Notes under the pieces: model-generated
What the model saw: the letters and a program-made list of their open reading frames with translations, nothing else
The model's database searches: none
Told to the model about the DNA's origin: nothing
Program-made: the position numbers and the translations under genes
In this document: positions 40,579 to 49,057 of the stretch, piece after piece
How the letters are laid out: the number at the start of each line of letters is the position of its first letter
Numbering within the stretch: the stretch's first letter is position 1
From: Actinomycetota bacterium
GTDB taxonomy: Bacteria; Actinomycetota; Acidimicrobiia; Acidimicrobiales; CAIXPF01
Length of the DNA stretch: 50,655 nt
Direction: 5' to 3'
Assembly: GCA_016870475.1 (NCBI GenBank)
Contig: VGBO01000012.1
Span: 1 to 50,655 of the forward strand

Positions 40579-41472
40579 ATGCAGATCGGCGTGATCCTCC
40601 CGAGCAACGAGATCGGCGCCGACTCGTCGGCCGTGCGCCGGTTCGCCACGGCGGCCGAGGAGCTCGGGTTCGCCCACCTCGTCGTGTTCGACCATGTCGT
40701 CGGCCGGCCCGGCGGGGACGACTACGCCGGTCGGCTGTGGCGTGAACCGTTCGTGCTGCTCGGGCATCTCGCCGCTCTGACCTCACGCATCGAGCTCGCG
40801 ACGGGCATCGTGATCCTCCCGCAGCGGCAGACGGCGCTCGCCGCGAAGCAGGCGGCTGAGGTCGACCTGTTGAGCGACGGTCGGCTGCGGCTCGGGCTCG
40901 GCGTCGGCTGGAACCCCGACGAGTTCGACGCTCTCGGACGAGACTTCCACCGGCGCGGTCGGCGCCTCGACGACCAGATCGACGCGTTGCGGGACCTGTG
41001 GGCGAACGAACGCGTGCACCGAAGCGTCGGCACCGCCGACGAACGCGGCGGGGCGGAGGTCCTCGACGGCGTCGGGCTGAACCCGCTGCCGGGTCGCGAC
41101 ATCCCGATCTGGATCGGCGGCCGTTCCGCTGCGGCGCACCGTCGTGCGGTCACCCGCAGCGACGGCTGGCTGTCGAACTTCCAACAACACATCACCGCCG
41201 ACCGGGACGACTTCGTCGCCGCGAAGGCGAGCCTCGCGGCGGCCGCCGGCGGTGAGCTGCCGGCCGGGTTCGGGATCGAGGTGTGGACGAGCCCGGGCCG
41301 CACCGACGAGGCGTCGTGGGCGGACGAGGCGGCGGAGTACGCAGCCCTCGGGGTCACCCACCTGTCGTTGCGCACCGACGAGTCCCGGCAGGTCGCGCTC
41401 GGTCCGCCCCGCACGCTCGCCGAGCACCTCGCGCTGCTCGAGCGGTACGCGGCCACCGTGCCGCTCGGCTGA
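40579..41472 (+). CDS. Luciferase-like F420-dependent oxidoreductase
   Basis: A 297-residue luciferase-fold protein: MQIGVILPSNEIGADSSAVR, GFAHLVVFDHVVG, RIELATGIVILPQRQTALAA, GRLRLGLGVGWNPDEFDALG and IPIWIGGRSAAAHRRAV. The GWNPDEFxALG and PQR-x-T segments match the common mycobacterial/actinobacterial F420-dependent LLM group. Substrate unknown. It starts 7 nt after a TAGCAT box that uses the preceding stop codon. Its stop pairs with that of purN in a shared hairpin. Confidence 0.9.
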   Translation: MQIGVILPSNEIGADSSAVRRFATAAEELGFAHLVVFDHVVGRPGGDDYAGRLWREPFVLLGHLAALTSRIELATGIVILPQRQTALAAKQAAEVDLLSDGRLRLGLGVGWNPDEFDALGRDFHRRGRRLDDQIDALRDLWANERVHRSVGTADERGGAEVLDGVGLNPLPGRDIPIWIGGRSAAAHRRAVTRSDGWLSNFQQHITADRDDFVAAKASLAAAAGGELPAGFGIEVWTSPGRTDEASWADEAAEYAALGVTHLSLRTDESRQVALGPPRTLAEHLALLERYAATVPLG

Positions 41473-41490
41473 GCCCGCGCTGCGGGTCAG
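41469..41490. terminator. Shared hairpin at the convergent LLM / purN stops
   Basis: CTGAgCCCGC, loop GCT, GCGGGTCAG: 9 bp with one bulged base. The LLM TGA (41470-41472) and the purN TCA (41487-41489) lie in opposite arms. It probably ends the purine operon. Confidence 0.6.
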
Positions 41491-42068
41491 GTCGGTTCGG
41501 CCAGCAACCGGCGCAACGTGTCCACGAGCAGCACGTGCTCGGTGGCGTGCATGCGTTCGGTGAGCGCGTCGATCGTGTCGCCCGGTTGGATCGGTACGAC
41601 GGCGGTGGCGAGGACCGGTCCTTCGTCGACCCGCTCGTCGGGGACGAGGTGCACCATCACCCCGGTGTGGGTGATCTCGCCCCGGCCGTAGGCGGCGAAC
41701 GCGTCGGCGATGCCGTGTGCGCCGGGGAACGTGCCGGGGAGGGCCGGGTGCAGGTTCACGACCCGGTTCGGGAAACGGTCGAGGAACGCAGACGACAGCA
41801 CGTGCATCCACCCGGCGAGCACGACGAACGCCGGGTCGTGGCGGGCCACGACGTCGGCGAGGTCGGCGTCGTAGTCACGGCGGGTGCGGCCGGCGTCGAG
41901 GACCGGACGCAACGGCACGTACTCGGTGGCGATCCCCGCGTCGGCGGCGCGCTGCAGGGCGTAGGCGTCGCGTCGGTTCGACACGACGACCGTCACGGGG
42001 AGGTCCGCGGCGAGGAGTGCGGCGAGGTTCGACCCGCTCCCCGAGACGAGCACGGCGAGGCCGGCCAC
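41487..42068 (-). CDS. purN: Phosphoribosylglycinamide formyltransferase
   Basis: PurN moves a formyl group from 10-formyl-tetrahydrofolate to GAR (step 3 of purine synthesis). The 193-residue protein has LAVLVSGSGSNLAALL (phosphoribosyl binding) and VVNLHPALPGTFPGAHGIAD with the catalytic His. The Asn of the catalytic NxHxD set is in the NLHP segment and the Asp is in VHLVPDERVDEGPVLA. GTG 42068 lies 5 nt after the purM stop. It is the last gene of the purine operon in this window. Confidence 0.95.
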   Translation of the reverse strand: MAGLAVLVSGSGSNLAALLAADLPVTVVVSNRRDAYALQRAADAGIATEYVPLRPVLDAGRTRRDYDADLADVVARHDPAFVVLAGWMHVLSSAFLDRFPNRVVNLHPALPGTFPGAHGIADAFAAYGRGEITHTGVMVHLVPDERVDEGPVLATAVVPIQPGDTIDALTERMHATEHVLLVDTLRRLLAEPT

Positions 42069-42073
42069 GGCGC

Positions 42074-43039
42074 TCAGACCAGTTCGACGGCGACGCCGTC
42101 GCGTCGCGGGACGACCTCGCCGATCGGGAACGCCCCGGCCGGCGGGGTGCCGCCGATGCCGACCATGCCGAGACCCATGTTGAAGGTTCGGAACGCCTCG
42201 TGACGTTCGAGGGACCCCCAGGCGACCAGGTCACGGAACAGCGGCGGGACCTCCCAGCTCTCCAGGTCGACGCGCACGGCGAGCGCCTCGGGCAGCACCC
42301 GGGGCACGTTCTCGACCAACCCGCCGCCGGTGATGTGCGCGAACGCCACCGCGTCGCTGTCACGGAGATCGTCGAGGTAGCAGCGGTGGGGGGCGAGCAG
42401 CGCGTCGGCGAGCGCATCGTCGATCGTGCGGTCCGCGAGGAGGTGGCGGATCAGCGAGTAACCGTTCGTGTGCGGGCCCGAGGACGGCAACGCCCACACC
42501 CCCAGCCCGGCAACGACCTCGTCGAGACGGGGCAGCACCCGGTCGCGTTCGACGTGCCCGACGATCGTGCCGGCCACGTCGACCGCACCGTCGACGTACA
42601 CCCCGGGCATCTCGGCGGTCTCCCCGCCGAGGAGGGCACAGCCGACCGCCCCGCACGCCTCGGCGAGCCCGGTGACGATCTCGACGATGACGGCCGGGTC
42701 GAGGCGGGCGGTGGCCACGTAGTCGAGGAAGAACAACGGTCGGGCACCCTGCACGAGGATGTCGTTCACGCAGTGGTTCACGAGGTCGTGCCCGATGCCC
42801 CGCCACCGTCCGAGCTGCGCGGCGAGCTTCACCTTGGTGCCGACCCCGTCGGTGGACGCCACGAGCACCGGGTGCGTGCCGAGCCCGTCGAGGGAGAACA
42901 GGCCGCCGAAGCTGCCCACGTCGGACAGCACACGGGGCGTGTAGGTGGCCCGCACGGCGGCGGCCATCCCGGCGACGGCGGCGTTCGCGGCGTCGATGTC
43001 GACGCCGGCGTCCCGGTAGCTGGCGGAGGGTGTGGTCAT
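42074..43039 (-). CDS. purM: Phosphoribosylformylglycinamidine cyclo-ligase (AIR synthetase)
   Basis: PurM closes the imidazole ring, FGAM to AIR, using ATP (step 5). The 321-residue protein shows SYRDAGVDIDAANAAV, SFGGLFSL, LVASTDGVGTKVKLA (metal and phosphate region), VNHCVNDILVQGARPLFFLD, LLGGETAEMPGVY and SGPHTNGYSLIRHLL. All are PurM hallmarks. ATG 43039 overlaps the purD stop as ATGA. Length is slightly below the usual 340-350. Confidence 0.96.
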   Translation of the reverse strand: MTTPSASYRDAGVDIDAANAAVAGMAAAVRATYTPRVLSDVGSFGGLFSLDGLGTHPVLVASTDGVGTKVKLAAQLGRWRGIGHDLVNHCVNDILVQGARPLFFLDYVATARLDPAVIVEIVTGLAEACGAVGCALLGGETAEMPGVYVDGAVDVAGTIVGHVERDRVLPRLDEVVAGLGVWALPSSGPHTNGYSLIRHLLADRTIDDALADALLAPHRCYLDDLRDSDAVAFAHITGGGLVENVPRVLPEALAVRVDLESWEVPPLFRDLVAWGSLERHEAFRTFNMGLGMVGIGGTPPAGAFPIGEVVPRRDGVAVELV

Positions 43040-44289
43040 GCGGTCCGTCCGATGTCGCTGCGGTGCTGGGCGCCGGGGAAGGAGATCGCGGCGACCCCCT
43101 GGTAGGCGAGCCGGAGTGCTGCCGCTGCGTCGTCGCCGACGGCGGTCACGGCGAGGACGCGCCCGCCGGCGGTGCGGGGGCCGTCGGCGGTGGCGACGGT
43201 CCCGGCGTGGAAGACGAGGCAACCGGCCGCCGCGGCGGCGGCGAGTCCCTCGATCGCGTCGCCCGTGCGCGGGCTCGCCGGGTAGCCGTCGGCGGCCAGC
43301 ACCACGGTGGCGGCGTGCTGGTCGGTCCACCGCACGGGTTCGTCGGCGAGCCGCCCCTCGATCGCCGCTTCGAGCAGGTCGACCGGGTCGTTGGCGACGA
43401 GGGGCAGGATCACCTGGGTCTCCGGGTCGCCGAACCGGCAATTGAACTCGAGCACCCGGATCCCGTCGGCGGTGAGCATGAGCCCCGCGTACAGCACGCC
43501 GAGGTACGGGGTCCCCTCCGCGGCGAGGCCTCGGAGCGTGGGTTCGAACACGGTTGCGCCTACCTCGGCGTGGAACGCCGGGTCGGCGAGGTCGGCGACG
43601 GGGGCGAAGGCACCCATCCCGCCGGTGTTCGGCCCACGGTCGCCGTCGAGGAGCCGCTTGTGGTCCCGGGCGAGCGGGAGGAAGGAGTAGGTGGTGCCCG
43701 AGCACACGGCGAGCACGGACACCTCGTCGCCGACGAGCCGTTCCTCGAGCACGACCTCGGCGCCCGCGTCACCGAACCACCCGCCTTCGAGCATGCCGAC
43801 GAGCGCCTCGTCGGCTTCGGCGACGGTCTCGGCGACCACGACGCCCTTGCCGGCGGCGAGGCCGCTCGCCTTGATGACCGGCGGGTCGGCGAACGTGGCG
43901 AGCGCCGCCCGACCGGCGGCGACGTCGCGCACCGTGACCGACCGGGCGGTGGGGATGCCCCATCGGGTGAACGCGTCCTTCGCGAACGCCTTCGAGCCCT
44001 CGAGCCGAGCGCAGGCCGCCGTCGGGCCGAAGGTCGCGACCCCGGCGGCGACGAGCGCGTCGACGACCCCGGCGACGAGCGGGACCTCCGGTCCGACGAC
44101 GACGAGGTCGACCGCCTCGGTGCGGGCGAGGGCGACGATCCCCTCGACGTCGTCGGCCGCGACCGGCCGGTTGCCGGGGGTGCCACCGTTGCCCGGGGCG
44201 CACAGCACCTCCTCGACCCGTGGCGACGTGGAGAGCCACCAGGCGAGGGCGTGTTCACGTCCGCCCCCGCCGACGACGAGGACCCGCAT
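43036..44289 (-). CDS. purD: Phosphoribosylamine-glycine ligase (GAR synthetase)
   Basis: PurD joins glycine to phosphoribosylamine (step 2). The 417-residue ATP-grasp enzyme has MRVLVVGGGGREHALAWWLS and the PGNGGTPGNRPV region. It also has LVVVGPEVPLVAGVVDALVA, VIKASGLAAGKGVVVAETV (ATP-grasp), RDHKRLLDGDRGPNTGGMGA and LEFNCRFGDPETQVILP. All key motifs are present. Its ATG shares one base with the purF stop (TGATG), and its stop overlaps the purM start (ATGA). Confidence 0.97.
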   Translation of the reverse strand: MRVLVVGGGGREHALAWWLSTSPRVEEVLCAPGNGGTPGNRPVAADDVEGIVALARTEAVDLVVVGPEVPLVAGVVDALVAAGVATFGPTAACARLEGSKAFAKDAFTRWGIPTARSVTVRDVAAGRAALATFADPPVIKASGLAAGKGVVVAETVAEADEALVGMLEGGWFGDAGAEVVLEERLVGDEVSVLAVCSGTTYSFLPLARDHKRLLDGDRGPNTGGMGAFAPVADLADPAFHAEVGATVFEPTLRGLAAEGTPYLGVLYAGLMLTADGIRVLEFNCRFGDPETQVILPLVANDPVDLLEAAIEGRLADEPVRWTDQHAATVVLAADGYPASPRTGDAIEGLAAAAAAGCLVFHAGTVATADGPRTAGGRVLAVTAVGDDAAAALRLAYQGVAAISFPGAQHRSDIGRTA

Positions 44290-45764
44290 CAGCCGTGCCC
44301 GAGCACTTCGGCCGGTTCCCGACGGCCGAGCTCGACGGGGATCGACGCGAAGGGGTACACGCCGGTGAAGCAGGCGTTGCAGTAGCCGTGCGGACGGTCG
44401 TGCTCGGGAGACGCCGGCGACTCGTCGACGAGCGCTCGCTGCAGTCCGTCGAGGGACAGGTAGGCGAGGGAGTCGGCGCCGACGAGCGCGGCGATCTCGT
44501 CGATCGTGTGCGTGGCGGCGATCAGCTCGTCACGGTTCGCCATGTCGACGCCCATGAAGCACGGATGCGCGATCGGCGGGCACGCCACCCGCAGGTGCAC
44601 CTCCGCCGCGCCGGCCTTCCGCAGCAACGCCACGAGCGGCCCCGAGGTCGTCCCCCGAACGATCGAGTCGTCGACGAGCACGACCCGCTGGCCGGCGAGG
44701 TTCGCCGCGAGCGGGTTGAACTTCATCGCCACCCGGTCACGACGGAGCTGGGCCGTCGGTTCGATGAACGTGCGGCCGATGTACCGGCTCTTGATGAGCC
44801 CTTCGCTGTAGGGGATCCCGCTCGCGGCGGCGTACCCGATCGCGTGCGGCACCCCGGAGTCGGGCACGGGGACGACGATGTCGGCACCGGTGGCGGCGGG
44901 GGCCTCGAGCGCGAGCTGGCGTCCGATCGCCTGACGGACCTGGTGGACGAGGCGCCCGCGGAACACCGAGTCGGGTCGGGCGAAGTAGATCTCCTCGAAC
45001 GTGCAGAAGCTCGGCGCCCGGGGTGCCGCACCGACGACGATGTGGTACCCGTTGCGGTCGAGGCGGACGATCTCCCCGGCGCCGATCTCGCGGATCGCTC
45101 GGGCGCCGATCGTGGCGAACGCGCAGCTCTCCGAGGCGAGCGCGTACCCGCCGCCGTCCTCGAGCTCGCCGAGGACGAGCGGGCGCAGACCCCAGGGGTC
45201 GCGCACCCCGTAGACGGCGTCGCGGGTGAGGATCGTGAGCGTGTACGCCCCTTCCGCGCGGGCCATGAGCACCCGGATGCGGGTCTCCCAGTCGGCGCCC
45301 TGCCCACCGGCGCCGGCGAGGAGGTGGACCATCACCTCGGTGTCCGAGCTCGACGACAGTCCGATGCCCCGTTCGAGGAGCTCGCGGCGGAGCTGCGGGG
45401 CGTTGACGAGGTTGCCGTTGTGGGCGAGCGCGAGCGGTCCGTCGAGCGTCTCGATAACGTAGGGCTGGGTGTTCCGCAGGGCGGACGAGCCGGTCGTGGA
45501 GTACCGCGTGTGGCCGACGGCGAGGTGGCCGACGAGGTTCGCGAGGTTCTCCTCGTTGAAGACCTGGGAGACGAGCCCGAGTCCCTTGTGCAGGTGCGCC
45601 TGGGTGCCGTCGCTCGTGACGATCCCCGCACCTTCCTGGCCGCGGTGCTGCAACGCGTACAACGCGAAGAACGACAGCCGTGCCACGTCGTGGTCCGGCG
45701 CCCAGATGCCGAACACCCCGCACTCCTCGTGCGGATGGTCGTCCCAGAGATACTCAGTGGACAA
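44289..45764 (-). CDS. purF: Amidophosphoribosyltransferase
   Basis: PurF makes phosphoribosylamine from PRPP and glutamine, the first committed step. The 491-residue protein has a short propeptide before the catalytic Cys (HPHEE|CGVFGIWAP). The glutaminase motif is HRGQEGAGIVTSDG; the PRPP motif is VVLVDDSIVRGTTSGPLV. Cysteines in SFCTFEEIYFARPDS, RVACPPIAHPCF and GYCNACFTG match the Fe-S ligands of the Bacillus-type enzyme. The start is TTG 45764, with GGAG 5 nt upstream, inside the end of purK (11-bp overlap). Feedback control by AMP/GMP is known for the family. Confidence 0.96.
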   Translation of the reverse strand: MSTEYLWDDHPHEECGVFGIWAPDHDVARLSFFALYALQHRGQEGAGIVTSDGTQAHLHKGLGLVSQVFNEENLANLVGHLAVGHTRYSTTGSSALRNTQPYVIETLDGPLALAHNGNLVNAPQLRRELLERGIGLSSSSDTEVMVHLLAGAGGQGADWETRIRVLMARAEGAYTLTILTRDAVYGVRDPWGLRPLVLGELEDGGGYALASESCAFATIGARAIREIGAGEIVRLDRNGYHIVVGAAPRAPSFCTFEEIYFARPDSVFRGRLVHQVRQAIGRQLALEAPAATGADIVVPVPDSGVPHAIGYAAASGIPYSEGLIKSRYIGRTFIEPTAQLRRDRVAMKFNPLAANLAGQRVVLVDDSIVRGTTSGPLVALLRKAGAAEVHLRVACPPIAHPCFMGVDMANRDELIAATHTIDEIAALVGADSLAYLSLDGLQRALVDESPASPEHDRPHGYCNACFTGVYPFASIPVELGRREPAEVLGHG

Positions 45765-46890
45765 GGGCGCTCCGTGCGGCGAGGACGCGGGCGAGTGCGT
45801 CGTCGGGGGTGTCGGCGAGTGCCGTCAGATGGCCCATCTTACGACCGGGCCGCGGATCGGTCTTGCCGTACAGGTGGAGGGTGACCCCGGGGACGGCGAG
45901 CGCTGCGGCCCAGTCGGGTTCGCCGCCGGCGGCCACCCACACGTCGCCGAGGAGGTTCGCCATCGCCGCGGGCCGGAACGGAGTCGTGGCGCCGAGCGGG
46001 AGCCCGCACGCGGCGCGGAGCTGCTGGTCGAACTGGCTGGTCGGCGCCGCCTCGATGGTGAGGTGGCCGGAGTTGTGCGGCCGTGGGGCCAACTCGTTGA
46101 CGACCACGTCACCGGCGGTGGTGACGAACAGTTCGACGGCGAGCACCCCGACGAGCTCGAACGCCTCGGCGATGCGCCGGGCGTGCGCGTCGGCCGCGGC
46201 GGCGACCGGGGCGGGCAGACGGGCGGGGGCGACCGACCAGTCGAGGATGTGGTCGGTGTGGTGGTTCTCGACGAGCGGATAGGTGACGACGGTGCCGTCG
46301 ACCCCGCGGGCGACGATGACGGAACACTCCGCGGCGAGGTCGACGAGCTCCTCGGCGACGAGGTCGACGTCGGTGGGCAGGGCGGCGACGTCCGCCGGGC
46401 CGTGGACCCGCCACTGCCCTTTGCCGTCGTATCCGAACGCTGCGGTCTTCACGACGGCGGGGAACCCGAACGCGGCGACGTCCTCCGGCTCGGTGAGGTC
46501 GGCCCAACGGACCGTCGGCACACCGGCGTCGCGGAGGAACGCCTTCTCCCTCGCCCGGTTCTGACAGGTCGACGCCACCCGGGCGGACGGGCGGGCGGGC
46601 GGCCCGTCCCGGCCGGCGTCGAGTGAGGCGGCCGGCACGTTCTCGAACTCGATGGTGACGACGTCGACCTCGGCGCGGAACGCCGCGAGCGCCACCGGGT
46701 CGTCGTAGGGGGCGACGACCTCCCGGTCGGCGACCTGCCCGCAGGGCGTGGGCGACGGACCGTCACCGAGGGTGACGGTCCGGTACCCGGACCGCCGTGC
46801 GGCGAGCGCAAGCATGCGGCCGAGCTGACCGGTTCCGAGCACGCCGACGGTCGAGCCGGGCGGCAGCGGGACGGCCGGCCGCTCAGCCAT
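45754..46890 (-). CDS. purK: 5-(carboxyamino)imidazole ribonucleotide synthase
   Basis: PurK makes N5-CAIR from AIR, bicarbonate and ATP. The 378-residue ATP-grasp enzyme has [51 protein letters not shown] (ATP grasp), [20 protein letters not shown] and [17 protein letters not shown], all typical. ATG 46890 overlaps the purE end by 8 bp. Its presence means that PurE here is the class I mutase. Confidence 0.96.
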   Translation of the reverse strand: MAERPAVPLPPGSTVGVLGTGQLGRMLALAARRSGYRTVTLGDGPSPTPCGQVADREVVAPYDDPVALAAFRAEVDVVTIEFENVPAASLDAGRDGPPARPSARVASTCQNRAREKAFLRDAGVPTVRWADLTEPEDVAAFGFPAVVKTAAFGYDGKGQWRVHGPADVAALPTDVDLVAEELVDLAAECSVIVARGVDGTVVTYPLVENHHTDHILDWSVAPARLPAPVAAAADAHARRIAEAFELVGVLAVELFVTTAGDVVVNELAPRPHNSGHLTIEAAPTSQFDQQLRAACGLPLGATTPFRPAAMANLLGDVWVAAGGEPDWAAALAVPGVTLHLYGKTDPRPGRKMGHLTALADTPDDALARVLAARSALVH

Positions 46891-47383
46891 CGGTGTCGAG
46901 CTCGATGGCCTCGATCTCGGCGGCCCGGACGGCCCGGCGACGTTCGAGCTCGGCGCGCAGGTTGTCTCGGGTGTCGGCGAGCACGGCGACGGCGAACAGC
47001 GCCGCGTTCGTGGCACCCGCCTCGCCGATCGCCATGGTCGCCACGGGCACCCCGGCGGGCATCTGCACGATGGAGAGCAGCGAGTCGACGCCGGCGAGCG
47101 TGCGGGAGCGCACCGGCACGCCGACGACGGGGAGGACGGTGTGGGAGGCGAGCATCCCGGGGAGGTGGGCGGCACCGCCCGCACCGGCGATGATGAGCCG
47201 GATCCCCCGGCCGGCGGCCTCCTCGGCGTAGCGGACGAGCAGGTCGGGGGTGCGATGCGCCGACACGACCTTCGCCTCATAGGGGATCCCGAAGTCGGCG
47301 AGGGTGTCGGCGGCGTGCCGCATCGTCTCCCAGTCGGACTGCGATCCCATGACGACACCGACGATCGGCGACGGCTCGGTCAC
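46883..47383 (-). CDS. purE: N5-CAIR mutase
   Basis: PurE moves the carboxyl group of N5-CAIR to give CAIR. The 166-residue protein has [57 protein letters not shown] and [20 protein letters not shown]. The SAHR and [11 protein letters not shown] motifs are the class I signature. GTG 47383 overlaps the purC stop (GTGA). It works with PurK, encoded next. Confidence 0.96.
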   Translation of the reverse strand: MTEPSPIVGVVMGSQSDWETMRHAADTLADFGIPYEAKVVSAHRTPDLLVRYAEEAAGRGIRLIIAGAGGAAHLPGMLASHTVLPVVGVPVRSRTLAGVDSLLSIVQMPAGVPVATMAIGEAGATNAALFAVAVLADTRDNLRAELERRRAVRAAEIEAIELDTDG

Positions 47384-48306
47384 GTCGGGCTCCCTTCGTC
47401 GGCGCGGTCCTTCCAGCGTCGCAGATTCGTCTCGATGCGGCCCACGGCAGGCTCGACGCCGGGTTCGAACACGGTGCCGGTGAGCCGTTCGAAGACCTCG
47501 ACGATGCGAGCGGCGAGCTCGTCGACGAGGGCGGCGGGGAGTGCGGGAGCCTCACCGTCGCCCCGGTAGCCGGCCTCGGCGAACCAGCGGCGCACGAGCT
47601 CCTTGTCGAGGTGGTCGCGGGTCCCCGCCCGCCAGAACCGTGACGAGTCGGGGGTGTGCACCTCGTCGATGAGTCGGAGTCGGCCGTCGGGGTCGACACC
47701 GAACTCGTACTTCGTGTCGACGAGGACGAGGCCGGCAGCGGACGCCCGGTCGACGCCGCGGCGGAACACCGCGAGGGCGGTCTCGCACACCTCCTCCCAC
47801 CGGTCGGCGGCGACGAGGCCGGTGCGGACAACGTCGGCGGAGGAGATTGGTTCGTCGTGCGCTCCGGCCTGCGCCTTGGTCGTCGGCGTGATGATCGGCG
47901 TGGGGAGCGGGTCGCCCTCGGCGAGTCCGTCGGGGAGGCGCACGCCGTAGAGCTCCCGGGCGCCGTCCCGGTACCGCGGCCACAACGACGTCGAGGTGAC
48001 ACCGGTCAGCGCCCCGCGCACGACGACCTCGACGGGCAGCGCGTCGCAGGCCCGCACGATGCTCACCGCCGGGTCGGGCACCTCGAGCAGGTGGGAGGGG
48101 ACGATGTCGGCGAGCTCGCCGAACCACCAGGCGGAGAGCCGGGTGAGCACCTCGCCCTTGCGGGGGATGAGGCCGACGACCCGGTCGAAGGCGGAGAGGC
48201 GGTCGGTGGCGACGAGCGCGAGGGTCGTCCCGTCGACGCGGTACACGTCACGGACCTTGCCCCGGGTGCAGGGCCCGAGGAAGTCGAGGTCAGTGCGGTC
48301 GAGCAC
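47380..48306 (-). CDS. purC: SAICAR synthase
   Basis: PurC joins aspartate to CAIR. The 308-residue protein is longer than the roughly 240 of the Bacillus enzyme and resembles the actinobacterial/yeast type. It has [20 protein letters not shown] then [38 protein letters not shown] and [12 protein letters not shown] followed by DKELVRRW. The start lies 17 bp inside the end of purQ, and its stop overlaps purE. Confidence 0.96.
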   Translation of the reverse strand: MLDRTDLDFLGPCTRGKVRDVYRVDGTTLALVATDRLSAFDRVVGLIPRKGEVLTRLSAWWFGELADIVPSHLLEVPDPAVSIVRACDALPVEVVVRGALTGVTSTSLWPRYRDGARELYGVRLPDGLAEGDPLPTPIITPTTKAQAGAHDEPISSADVVRTGLVAADRWEEVCETALAVFRRGVDRASAAGLVLVDTKYEFGVDPDGRLRLIDEVHTPDSSRFWRAGTRDHLDKELVRRWFAEAGYRGDGEAPALPAALVDELAARIVEVFERLTGTVFEPGVEPAVGRIETNLRRWKDRADEGSPT

Positions 48307-49057
48307 GGCGGCGTTCCACGGCGAGGGCGACGAAGGAGCGGAACAGCGGCAACCCGGAACGACCGGGCCGGTCGGGGAACGCGTTCTGCGCGTCGGTGAC
48401 GTGGTCCTCCGGGTGGGGCATCAGCCCCCACACGGTGCCCGCGTCGTCGACGAGCCCGGCGATGTCGTCGACGGACCCGTTCGGGTTGGTGCCCTCCACG
48501 TAGCGGAGCAGCACGTTGCCGTTGGCGGCGAGGTGGGCGACGAGGTCGGGGTCGGCGACCGCGATGCGACCCTCGCCGTGAGCGACCGGACAGGCGATCA
48601 CCCCGTCCGCGTCGGCGTGCAGTGCCGCACGGCTCACGGTCGGCGGCTGCAGGGTCACCCACCGGCAGACGAACCGGCCGTCCGTGTTGTGGGTGAGCGT
48701 GAGCTCCTGGGCCGTTCCCGCCGGTCCGGGGAGGAGTCCGGCGCGCACCAGCACCTGGAACCCGTTGCAGATGCCGAGCACCGGGCGGCCGGTGGCGGCG
48801 ACGCCGGCGAGCAGGTCGCCGGTCTCGAGCGCGAGCCGGGTGCCGGCGCCGAGCGCGTCCCCGTAGGAGAACCCGCCGGGGACGAGCACGGCGTCGAACT
48901 CGCCGAGCCGCCGTGCGGCCGCGGGCCCGTCGAGTCGGCCGAGCTCGAGCACGTGGACGGTCTCGCTGGTCGCGCCGGCGAGGTGGAACGCCCGGGCGGC
49001 CTCGTCGTCCCGGTTGGTGCCGGGGGCGTGGAGGACGGCGACGCGGACGGCGCTCAT
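48290..49057 (-). CDS. purQ: FGAM synthase subunit PurQ (glutaminase)
   Basis: PurQ supplies ammonia to PurL for FGAR to FGAM (step 4). The 255-residue class I glutaminase has VRVAVLHAPGTNRDDEAARA, VLVPGGFSYGDALGAG, the nucleophile motif VLGICNGFQVLV (Cys) and the His-Glu pair in GLMPHPEDH. All active-site parts are present. ATG 49057 overlaps the purL stop (ATGA). Separate PurQ and small PurL normally need PurS, which is not seen in this window. Confidence 0.96.
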   Translation of the reverse strand: MSAVRVAVLHAPGTNRDDEAARAFHLAGATSETVHVLELGRLDGPAAARRLGEFDAVLVPGGFSYGDALGAGTRLALETGDLLAGVAATGRPVLGICNGFQVLVRAGLLPGPAGTAQELTLTHNTDGRFVCRWVTLQPPTVSRAALHADADGVIACPVAHGEGRIAVADPDLVAHLAANGNVLLRYVEGTNPNGSVDDIAGLVDDAGTVWGLMPHPEDHVTDAQNAFPDRPGRSGLPLFRSFVALAVERRRARPH

